A DNA stretch of 7,325 nucleotides, from positions 1 to 7,325 of the forward strand of contig JASIBJ010000143.1 of assembly GCA_030045215.1 (NCBI GenBank). The letters are read 5' to 3'. Below the pieces are notes generated by a model. That model did not search any database. It was not told the DNA's origin and worked only from the letters and a program-made list of their open reading frames with translations. Of the stretch, positions 1 to 5,686 are shown in pieces (the first letter of the stretch is position 1; every line of letters begins with the position of its first letter). The position numbers and the translations under genes are program-made. Source of the stretch: Streptosporangiaceae bacterium (GTDB lineage Bacteria; Actinomycetota; Actinomycetes; Streptosporangiales; Streptosporangiaceae).

Positions 1-1
1 C

Positions 2-724
2 CATCCGACGATCTCGGTGCCGGCGATCATCGGCGAGCTCTCCAGCCGCCGGGTCGTGACCAGCGAACTGGTCACTGGCGCCCGGTTTGCCGAGCTGGCG
101 GACTGGACGCAGGAGGAGCGGGACCTGGCCGCGGAGACCCTCTACCGGTTCGTGTTCCGCAGCCTGCACGAGGTGCACGCGTTCAACGGGGATCCCCACC
201 CCGGCAACTACCTGTTCCACGGTGGCGGAAGGGTCACGTTCCTGGACTTCGGCATGGTCAAGCACTTCACCGACGCCGACCTGCTGCCGCTGATGGCCAT
301 GGTGCGCAACCTGTGCGTGGACAACGATCCTGCCGCGTTCCGCACGAGCATGGAGCAGGCCGGGTTCCTGGTGCCGGGGGCGCCCCTCTCGAACCAGGAG
401 GTCGTTGAGCACCTTGCTGTGTTCTACCAGCTTGTCCGCAAGTCCGAGCCGATCGAGGTAACCAGCGACTACGCCACCTCGGTCGTGCGCCGGTTCTTCG
501 ATGTGCGCAGCCCGGTCGCACAGTACGCCAGGATTCCGCAGTCCTACGTGGTCCTGCAGCGCATCAACCTGGGCATGTTCGCGCTGCTCGGCGACATGCA
601 CGCGACCGCCAACTGGCGGGCGATCGCCGAGGAGATCTGGCCGTTCATGCAGGCCCCGCCGTCCACGCCGCTGGGCCACGCCGAGACCGCCTGGCGTGCG
701 CGGGTGAGCGTGGCCCGAGGCTAA
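2..724 (+). CDS. AarF/UbiB (ABC1) family kinase-like protein, C-terminal part
   Basis: The frame is open from base 2, so the true start lies left of the window; the GTG at 17 is only an internal codon. The visible 240 residues carry the hallmark of the ABC1/UbiB atypical kinase fold: a GDPHPGN catalytic-loop motif (its Asp codon at 191-193) followed by LDFGM, the metal-binding DFG-type motif (Asp codon at 245-247). The missing N-terminal half should hold the KxGQ motif and the Ala-rich nucleotide loop. About 160 residues follow DFG, and I see no C-terminal membrane helices of the kind found in proteobacterial UbiB. Family members are ATP-binding proteins linked to quinone or lipid metabolism. 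Actinomycetes make menaquinone, not ubiquinone, so the role here is unknown. The gene ends in TAA, 72 bases before the next gene. Family assignment is firm; function is not. Confidence 0.9.
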   Translation, partial: HPTISVPAIIGELSSRRVVTSELVTGARFAELADWTQEERDLAAETLYRFVFRSLHEVHAFNGDPHPGNYLFHGGGRVTFLDFGMVKHFTDADLLPLMAMVRNLCVDNDPAAFRTSMEQAGFLVPGAPLSNQEVVEHLAVFYQLVRKSEPIEVTSDYATSVVRRFFDVRSPVAQYARIPQSYVVLQRINLGMFALLGDMHATANWRAIAEEIWPFMQAPPSTPLGHAETAWRARVSVARG

Positions 725-796
725 TGAGCACCACTGCGCCGGAATGCCGGTTCTGGCGCGAGCTGGGTATGACTCTGGCAACGGCTGGCCTGAGGG

Positions 797-1096
797 ATGG
801 CGACAGATGACGCTGAGAGCTGGATTCGCGGCATGAAGGGCGACATGGTCGAGATAGTGATCGACGCTGGCGGTACCACGAAGACCTACGAGGTGGCTGC
901 CACCAAGGCCGGCCGCCGGGTCGAGGTGGTTAACCGCCGTGGCCTGGTCGAAGTGGCGGAACTGACCAGGGGCGGATCGCCTGTTCGCACGGCCCGGTTC
1001 ATGGCCAGCCGGGTGATCGCGCTTGTCGAGCATCCGGCCACGCGCTCCAGGGCCGGGGGCAAGGGCGCGGTTACTGCCGCGGGCTCGGCAGACTAG
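797..1096 (+). CDS. Small conserved-looking protein of unknown function
   Basis: I do not recognise this 99-residue protein. It is soluble, with no signal peptide or membrane segment. The middle (about residues 17-75) alternates short hydrophobic and polar stretches and looks beta-rich. It contains the phrase PVRTARFMASRVIALVEH near residues 62-79, which reads like a structured core, while the last 20 residues are Gly/Ala/Ser-rich and probably disordered. Codon use has the same strong third-position GC as its neighbours, which supports a real gene. The start is uncertain. The ATG at 797 has a GAGGG directly against it, too close to act as a ribosome site. The in-frame ATG at 845 has GAAGGG four bases upstream and would give an 83-residue protein. 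It sits 72 bases after the kinase-like gene and 59 before galE, so it may share a transcript with either. Confidence 0.7.
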   Translation: MATDDAESWIRGMKGDMVEIVIDAGGTTKTYEVAATKAGRRVEVVNRRGLVEVAELTRGGSPVRTARFMASRVIALVEHPATRSRAGGKGAVTAAGSAD

Positions 1097-1155
1097 AGGC
1101 TGCGGCGGGCCCGCACGGGCGCGCGGCCGGGCAGGCCAGCACAGGGACGGAGCCG

Positions 1156-2184
1156 ATGGCAGCGGGCAGCGGCGGGAGCGTGTCGAAGGTCCTGATTACC
1201 GGCGGCGCCGGGTTCATCGGCAGCACGATCGCCTCGGCCTGCCTGGATCGTGGCATCACCCCGGTGATCCTGGACAGCCTCGTTACCGGGCGACGCGAGT
1301 TCACCAGGAACCGGATCTTCTACGAGGGCGACATAGCCGACGGCGCCGTGATCGACAAGGTCTTTGCCGATCACCGGGACATCTTCGCGGCCGTGCACTG
1401 CGCGGCGCTAATCGTGGTGCCGGACTCGGTCACCGACCCGGTGGGCTACTACCGCGCCAACGTGGCCAAGAGCCTGGAGATGGTCGAGCACCTGCTGCGC
1501 AACCGGTGCGAGCGCATGCTCTTCAGTTCCTCGGCCGCGATCTACTCGCCCGGCGCCGATCTGAGCGTCGACGAGGACTCACCGATCGGGCCGACGAGTC
1601 CGTACGCGCGTACCAAGGCGGTGTGCGAGCAGATGTTCGCCGACATCGCGGCGGCTGAGCCGCTCAAGCTGATCTCGCTGCGCTACTTCAACCCGATCGG
1701 CGCCGACCCGAAGCTGCGGACCGGGCTGCAGGTGCGCGAGCCCACCCATGCCCTCGGCCGGCTCATCCTGGCGATGGAAGCGGGAGAGCCCTTCCGGATC
1801 ACCGGGACCGACTACCCGACCAGGGACGGCACGGGCATCAGGGACTACGTCCACGTCTGGGACCTGGCCGAGGCGCATCTGCGTGCGCTGGATGCGTTCG
1901 ACCACGTGCTGTCCCGCCGGACCTCGGCCGTCATCAACCTCGGCACCGGCACCGGCACCACGGTCAGGGAACTGATCGCGGCGTTCAACAGCGTGTCGGA
2001 CACGCCGGTCGGCGCGATCGAGGCTCCGCGCCGTCCCGGCGACGCCGCGGGCGCATTCACCAGGTCCGACCGCGCCGCCGAGGTGCTCGGGTGGCGGGCC
2101 AGGTTCTCCATTGCCGAGGGCATCAGGGACGCGCTGCGGTGGGCCGCGATCAGGGACAAGATATTGCCAGCGGCGGCGGGCTAG
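1156..2184 (+). CDS. galE: UDP-glucose 4-epimerase (GalE-like), SDR family
   Basis: The 342-residue length is normal for GalE, an NAD-dependent cytoplasmic enzyme that interconverts UDP-glucose and UDP-galactose at C4. Visible in order: the Rossmann motif TGGAGFIG (residues 15-22), HCAAL (81-85), the serine cluster FSSSAAIY (123-130) with the third Ser as the likely catalytic one, the YxxxK pair Tyr150/Lys154, RYFNPIGA (176-183), DGTGIRDYVHVWDLAEAH (224-241) and RRPGD (292-296). The last two are diagnostic of GalE rather than other sugar epimerases. The residue four after that Asp, Ala300, matches E. coli Tyr299, which gates sugar size; a small residue suggests N-acetylated substrates may fit. 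The ATG at 1156 is preceded by AGGGACGGAG (1143-1152). The GTG at 1180 is an alternative that still keeps the nucleotide-binding motif. A methyltransferase-like gene follows after 15 bases. Confidence 0.93.
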   Translation: MAAGSGGSVSKVLITGGAGFIGSTIASACLDRGITPVILDSLVTGRREFTRNRIFYEGDIADGAVIDKVFADHRDIFAAVHCAALIVVPDSVTDPVGYYRANVAKSLEMVEHLLRNRCERMLFSSSAAIYSPGADLSVDEDSPIGPTSPYARTKAVCEQMFADIAAAEPLKLISLRYFNPIGADPKLRTGLQVREPTHALGRLILAMEAGEPFRITGTDYPTRDGTGIRDYVHVWDLAEAHLRALDAFDHVLSRRTSAVINLGTGTGTTVRELIAAFNSVSDTPVGAIEAPRRPGDAAGAFTRSDRAAEVLGWRARFSIAEGIRDALRWAAIRDKILPAAAG

Positions 2185-2190
2185 ATAGCG

Positions 2191-2195
2191 GGAGG
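2191..2195 (+). promoter_or_regulatory. Ribosome binding site of the methyltransferase-like gene
   Basis: GGAGG, a near-perfect Shine-Dalgarno core, lies four bases before the ATG at 2200 and seven bases after the galE stop. It fixes the start of the downstream gene and supports translation from a shared galE transcript. Confidence 0.8.
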
Positions 2196-2199
2196 TGGA

Positions 2200-2685
2200 A
2201 TGCGCAGGGTGCGAGCCGCGGCCGGGGCGGCCGTCTTCCTGGTCATCGCGCCGGGAACCGTTGTCGGCCTGCTGCCCTGGCTGATTACCGGATGGCACGG
2301 CGGGACCACCCGCCCGGCCGTGCTGATCGTGGTCGGCACGATCCTCATAACGGTCGGCTGCGCCGTGCTGCTCTACGCATTTGGCGAGTTCGTCGTCGAC
2401 GGCCTCGGAACCCCCGCGCCGCCGGCGCCTACCGACAAGCTGGTCAGCCGAGGGCTTTACCGCTACGTGCGCAATCCGATGTACCTGGCCGTGCTGACAG
2501 CGATCGTCGGGCAGGCGGTGCTGCTGGCGCGTCCGGTGCTACTGGCCTACGCGGCCGCTGTCGGTGCTGGCTTCGCCGCGTTCGTGCACTGGTACGAGCA
2601 GCCGTCCCTGCGGCGGCGGTACGGGGTTGCTTACGAGGAGTACTGCGAGCGGGTACCGGGCTGGCTGCCGCGGAGGCCGCGATAA
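2200..2685 (+). CDS. Isoprenylcysteine carboxyl methyltransferase-family membrane protein
   Basis: This 161-residue integral membrane protein has hydrophobic segments near residues 9-30, 39-62, 93-110 and 113-131. It carries the signature of the ICMT/phospholipid methyltransferase (PEMT-like) superfamily: RGLYRYVRNPMY at 84-95, the RHPxY-type motif that forms part of the S-adenosylmethionine pocket, then a Glu in WYEQPSLRRRYG (131-142), and YEEYCERVPGWLPR (145-158) near the C-terminus. The family methylates membrane-embedded substrates at the cytoplasmic face. Bacteria generally lack prenylated CAAX proteins, so the real substrate (a lipid, quinone, isoprenoid or small thiol) is unknown. It is probably translated from a transcript shared with galE, 15 bases upstream, which gives a weak hint of an envelope or glycolipid role. 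Nothing looks truncated; the length is typical for small bacterial members. Confidence 0.88.
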   Translation: MRRVRAAAGAAVFLVIAPGTVVGLLPWLITGWHGGTTRPAVLIVVGTILITVGCAVLLYAFGEFVVDGLGTPAPPAPTDKLVSRGLYRYVRNPMYLAVLTAIVGQAVLLARPVLLAYAAAVGAGFAAFVHWYEQPSLRRRYGVAYEEYCERVPGWLPRRPR

Positions 2686-2723
2686 GCCGCACCTCGGCTG
2701 ACGCCGGCGGAGGACTAGCGAAC

Positions 2724-2738
2724 CATACGCCTGGTATG
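2724..2738. repeat. Short inverted repeat upstream of the DMT-like gene
   Basis: Perfect 5-base arms CATAC and GTATG flank a 5-base spacer (GCCTG), giving a 15-base imperfect palindrome centred at 2731. It lies in the only gap between the methyltransferase-like gene and the transporter-like gene, about 70 bases before the preferred GTG start. The spacing is of the kind seen for dimeric regulator sites, and the arms are AT-richer than their surroundings. There is no U-tract, so a terminator is unlikely. A chance match cannot be excluded. Confidence 0.25.
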
Positions 2739-2808
2739 CGATTGTCGCCCTAGTCGATTTGGCATGCACCCGCGACTTCGGGGCGACCAGAAGGGCAGGT
2801 GCCTGTCA

Positions 2809-3750
2809 GTGACCGGGGCACTCGCACAGCCGGTAGCGATCTTCTTTGCCCTGGCCGGTGCAGCCTCCTATTCCATAGCCGCGGTGACCCAGCAGCAGGC
2901 GGCCTCCGGGCTCACTACCAAGGCCGCCGTCGATCCGGCCGTCCTGATCCGGCTGGCCAGACGCCGCCGCTGGCAGCTCAGCCTCATCGCCGTGGCCGCC
3001 GGGTATGGCCTGCAAGCGGCGGCGCTCGGAGTCGGGCGGCTGGTCGTGGTCGAGCCCGTGTTCCCGGTCGGGCTGCTCTTCGCCCTCATGCTGGCCGCGC
3101 GGGCCGAGGGCCGCAGGCTGAAGCACGCCGAGTGGACCGCGGCCGTGGCGGCCGTCGCGGGCCTGGTCCTCTTCCTGATCGCGGCCGAACCGACAAGCGG
3201 TCGTACGACCGCCCCAACTAACCAGCTCGTGCTCGCGGCCGGGGCGGCGGCGGGCGTGGCCGCGGTGTGCTGCCTGCTAGCGATGCGCGTGACGACGGCG
3301 CACCGGGCGCTGGTCCTGAGCATCGGCGGCGGCGTCGGCGCAGGCGTGACGGACGCGCTGACGAAGACCGTCGCGCGGCTGACCGGGTTGCACCGCTTCG
3401 GCGTGCTCGCCGATCCCCGTCTCTGGCTCCTCGCCGTGGTCGGGCTGATGACGTTCACGATGCAGCAGAACGCGTTCCGGGCGGCCGGGCTGGCGGCCTC
3501 GCTGCCGGCCTTTAACGTGCTCGAGCCGGTCACCGGATCGTTCCTGGGGCTGCTCATCTACCATGAACACGTCGGCACGAGCCCGCTGCGGATCGCGGTC
3601 GAGGCTGCGGCCGTGCTCGTCGCGGTCTGGGGCATCGTCCAGCTGGCCAACTCGGTGATAGCGGCGACCGCCCGGCTGACCGCAACCGCGCCGGCCACGC
3701 CGCCCGCGGCGCCACCGGCTACGGTGCCACCGTCGGATTCGGCCGTCTAA
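2809..3750 (+). CDS. DMT/EamA-like multi-pass membrane protein (putative transporter)
   Basis: This very hydrophobic 313-residue protein has about nine or ten predicted membrane helices, for example near residues 9-27, 57-75, 80-97, 109-125, 138-158, 205-220, 226-250 and 263-283. It ends in a Pro/Ala-rich tail (about 295-313). The layout, the QQQAA stretch after the first helix, VEPVFPVGLLFA in the first half and FNVLEPVTGSFLGLLIYHEH in the second resemble actinobacterial DMT-family proteins related to EamA and NIPA-like transporters, with two related halves. The substrate is unknown. I prefer the GTG at 2809, since AAGGGCAGG (2791-2799) lies nine bases upstream. The in-frame ATG at 2764 has no ribosome site and would add a charged 15-residue leader. 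The gene stands alone: 123 bases follow the previous gene and 137 precede the next. Confidence 0.82.
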   Translation: MTGALAQPVAIFFALAGAASYSIAAVTQQQAASGLTTKAAVDPAVLIRLARRRRWQLSLIAVAAGYGLQAAALGVGRLVVVEPVFPVGLLFALMLAARAEGRRLKHAEWTAAVAAVAGLVLFLIAAEPTSGRTTAPTNQLVLAAGAAAGVAAVCCLLAMRVTTAHRALVLSIGGGVGAGVTDALTKTVARLTGLHRFGVLADPRLWLLAVVGLMTFTMQQNAFRAAGLAASLPAFNVLEPVTGSFLGLLIYHEHVGTSPLRIAVEAAAVLVAVWGIVQLANSVIAATARLTATAPATPPAAPPATVPPSDSAV

Positions 3751-3887
3751 TTTCCCGTTCCGGTCCCGCATCCGGATTCCCCGTCACCGCCGCCGGTCTC
3801 AGCCTGCCCGGACACGCCGGAGCGCCCGAGGTCGCGGCGCCGGAGTCGATGGGACTCAGCCAGTTCCGATAGTGAAAGAGATTGGCC
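3751..3887. other. Intergenic region ahead of the NTPase gene
   Basis: These 137 bases are non-coding. They hold two copies of CGCCGGAG (3815-3822 and 3838-3845) and short GC-rich arms, GCGCC at 3822-3826 and GGCGC at 3836-3840, that could pair around a nine-base loop. There is no U-tract to make a convincing terminator and no clear -10/-35 pair. The last bases contain GAAAGAG (3874-3880), the likely ribosome site for the ATG at 3888. Confidence 0.35.
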
Positions 3888-4436
3888 ATGCCCAGATTCA
3901 TCCTCACCGGGCCGCCCGGATCCGGGAAGACCGCCCTGCTGAGACTGCTCGAGCGAGAGGGCCACCCCGTCGTCGAGGAGGCAGCGACGGACGTCATCGC
4001 GCTGCAGCAGGCGCTCGGCGATCCGGAGCCATGGCTGCGCCCGGAGTTCGTGGACCAGATAGCCGCGCTGCAGCGACGGCGGGAGACAAGCGGGCCGCCG
4101 GGCAATACGACCGCGTTCTTCGACCGCTCGCCGGTATGCACGCTCGCGCTGGCGCGGTTCCTGGGGCGGCCGGTGTCACCGGTGCTGGCGGCCGAGCTTG
4201 ACCGGGTCATCGGCGCGGCGGTCTACGCGCGGACCGTGTTCTTCGTGCGGAGCCAGGGCTTCATCACGCCAACCGCGGCCCGGCGGATAACCCTCGCCGA
4301 GTCGCTGGAGTTCGAGAGGGTGCACGAGCAGGCCTACCGTGAGTTCGGCTTCGACCTGGTCGACGTGGCTGCCGGGTCGCTGGCCGACCGTGCCGCGGCG
4401 GTGCGCCGGGTGGCGGGCGCCGCGGGGTCGGCGTGA
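3888..4436 (+). CDS. Small P-loop NTPase of the AAA_28/NadR-like type
   Basis: This is a 182-residue soluble protein with the Walker A motif GPPGSGKT at residues 8-15 directly after the first beta strand. A Walker B-like strand ends in FFDRS (77-81, Asp79). Further on, RRITLAESLEFERVHEQAYREFGF (133-156) matches the helical lid of AAA_28 domains, where an Arg-containing stretch precedes a conserved Tyr and a final strand (here LVDV). Related domains occur in the kinase half of NadR and in many stand-alone bacterial proteins of unknown role. They bind ATP and often phosphorylate small molecules, but nothing here identifies the substrate. The ATG at 3888 is chosen because GAAAGAG (3874-3880) lies seven bases upstream; a TTG at 3882 is in frame but less likely. 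The gene is monocistronic, and the next gene converges on it after 59 bases. Confidence 0.85.
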   Translation: MPRFILTGPPGSGKTALLRLLEREGHPVVEEAATDVIALQQALGDPEPWLRPEFVDQIAALQRRRETSGPPGNTTAFFDRSPVCTLALARFLGRPVSPVLAAELDRVIGAAVYARTVFFVRSQGFITPTAARRITLAESLEFERVHEQAYREFGFDLVDVAAGSLADRAAAVRRVAGAAGSA

Positions 4437-4495
4437 CCGCCGCCGAGGAACTCTCCCGCTGGGTTTCTCCCACGTCGGTGCGCGCCGGCTGACGG
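4437..4495. other. Convergent intergenic region between NTPase and acyl-CoA dehydrogenase genes
   Basis: These 59 bases separate the two convergent transcription blocks. A terminator is expected here for both directions, but I see no stem of useful length followed by a T-run on either strand. The only repeat is CTCCC at 4452-4456 and again at 4467-4471, a direct repeat that cannot form a hairpin. Confidence 0.3.
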
Positions 4496-5671
4496 TCACA
4501 CGAACGCGCCGATGCCGGTGATCGCGCGGCCGACGATCAGAGTGTTGATCTCTCTGGTTCCCTCGTAGGAGTAGATCGCCTCGGCGTCGGCAACGAAGCG
4601 GCCGACCTGCTCCTCCAGCAGGATGCCGTTGCCGCCGAGCAGCTCGCGGGCGTAGCCGACGGTCTCCCGCATCCGGACCGTGCAGAACGCCTTAGCCATC
4701 GCCGAATGATGATCCTTGGCGATGCCCTGCGCCTGCAGCTGCGACAGCCGCGTGCACATGCAGGCGGACGCGGTGACGTTGGACAGCATCTTGACCAGCA
4801 GGTCCTGGACCAGCTGGAACGACGCGATCGGCCGGCCGAACTGCAGGCGCTCGCGCGCGTAGGCCAGCGCGTACTCGTAGGCACCGCGGGCGCACCCGGT
4901 CGCCATCCAGGCCACGCCGGCCCGAGTCAGCCGGAGCACCTTGGCCGTGTCCCTGAACGACTCGGCTAGCTGGAGCCGGTCCGTCTCCGGGACGCGGACG
5001 TTGTCGAGGGTGATCAGCGCGTTCTGCACCACCCGCAGCGCGATCTTGTTCTTCATCTTCACCGGGGAAAAGCCGTCCGCGCCCTTCTGCACGACGAAGC
5101 CCTTCACCTGGCCGCCGTCGACGTCGCGGGCCCACACGACGATGTGGTCGGCGAACGTCGCGTTGCCGATCCACTTCTTCTGCCCGTTGAGCACCCAGAT
5201 GTCGCCGTCGCGCCGCGCGGTCGTCGTAAGGCCGCCTGCCGCGCCCGACCCGACGTCGGGCTCGGTCAGCGCGAACGCGCCGATCTTCTCCATCCTGGCC
5301 ATGGGAGGCAGCCAGCGCCACTTCTGCTCCTCCGAGCCGCATAGGTAGATCGAACCCATGGCCAGGCCGCCGTGCACCCCCATGAACGTCGCCATCGACG
5401 AGTCGACCCTGGCCAGCTCCATCGCGATCATCCCGTCCAGCAGCGGGTCACCGCCGGGGCAGCCGTAGCCGTCGCACGCGAGTCCGGCGATGCCGAGCCT
5501 GGCCATGTCCGGCACCAGGTCGTGCGGGAACTCTTCGCGCGTCCAGTACTGGTTGATGACCGGGGTCACTGACTTCTCCATGAAGTCCCTGACCCGCAGG
5601 ATCAGCTCGCGGCCGCGGGCGTCCAGCAGTTCCTCCAGCGCGTAGAAGTCTGCGTCCAGGACCGGTTCCAT
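4496..5671 (-). CDS. Acyl-CoA dehydrogenase, glutaryl-CoA dehydrogenase/ACX4-like branch
   Basis: This complete 391-residue FAD enzyme should introduce the alpha-beta double bond in an acyl-CoA. The N-terminal helical domain runs to about 130. The FAD/substrate strand FALTEPDVGSG lies at 133-143, WIGN at 167-170, and RERLQFGRPIASFQ at 273-286. The catalytic base is Glu370 in YEGTREIN (369-376), in the position used by glutaryl-CoA dehydrogenases. The C-terminal stretch LIVGRAITGIGAF and the middle (GNATFADHIVVWAR, RVVQNALITLDNV) most resemble glutaryl-CoA dehydrogenase and the plant short-chain acyl-CoA oxidase ACX4. However, Ala94 and Gly98 replace the Arg and Ser that bind the glutaryl carboxylate in human GCDH, so glutaryl-CoA is an unlikely substrate. 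A short- or medium-chain acyl-CoA is more plausible. The start is supported by AAGGGAGA eight bases upstream. The gene follows phaZ after 15 bases, so an operon is likely. Confidence 0.92.
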   Translation of the reverse strand: MEPVLDADFYALEELLDARGRELILRVRDFMEKSVTPVINQYWTREEFPHDLVPDMARLGIAGLACDGYGCPGGDPLLDGMIAMELARVDSSMATFMGVHGGLAMGSIYLCGSEEQKWRWLPPMARMEKIGAFALTEPDVGSGAAGGLTTTARRDGDIWVLNGQKKWIGNATFADHIVVWARDVDGGQVKGFVVQKGADGFSPVKMKNKIALRVVQNALITLDNVRVPETDRLQLAESFRDTAKVLRLTRAGVAWMATGCARGAYEYALAYARERLQFGRPIASFQLVQDLLVKMLSNVTASACMCTRLSQLQAQGIAKDHHSAMAKAFCTVRMRETVGYARELLGGNGILLEEQVGRFVADAEAIYSYEGTREINTLIVGRAITGIGAFV

Positions 5672-5678
5672 GTGCGGG

Positions 5679-5686
5679 TCTCCCTT
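5679..5686 (-). promoter_or_regulatory. Ribosome binding site of the acyl-CoA dehydrogenase gene
   Basis: On the minus strand AAGGGAGA lies directly after the phaZ stop codon (TAG, 5687-5689) and seven bases before the ATG at 5669-5671. This strong site sets the start and supports cotranscription with phaZ. Confidence 0.75.

Noticed and set aside
725..796. TATGACT near 768 as a possible -10 promoter box for the small protein.
   Set aside because: There is no matching -35 element at a usable distance, and single hexamer-like matches are weak evidence in actinomycetes.
1105..1120. GCGGGCCCGC palindrome (1105-1114) and an overlapping GCCC-GCAC-GGGC hairpin ahead of galE.
   Set aside because: Stems of four or five bases in GC-rich DNA are common by chance, and there is no U-tract or other sign of a terminator or riboswitch.
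2764..2808. A 45-base N-terminal extension of the transporter-like gene starting at the ATG at 2764.
   Set aside because: There is no ribosome site before 2764, the added residues are charged and unlike a family N-terminus, and the GTG at 2809 has AAGGGCAGG upstream.
2868..3557. Long open frames opposite the transporter-like gene and other genes (for example 2868-3557 minus, 1579-2298 minus).
   Set aside because: They lie fully inside well-supported genes, encode Arg/Pro/Ala-rich low-complexity protein typical of antisense frames in GC-rich DNA, and have no recognisable motif.
3815..3845. Two copies of CGCCGGAG, 23 bases apart, before the NTPase gene.
   Set aside because: An 8-base GC-rich repeat is expected by chance here; there is no third copy or symmetry to suggest a binding site.
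4434..4498. TGACCG at 4434-4439 and CGGTCA at 4493-4498 form a 6-base inverted repeat spanning the convergent gap.
   Set aside because: Each arm contains the TGA stop codon of one convergent gene, so half of the symmetry is forced; the 53-base loop has no further pairing and there is no T-run.
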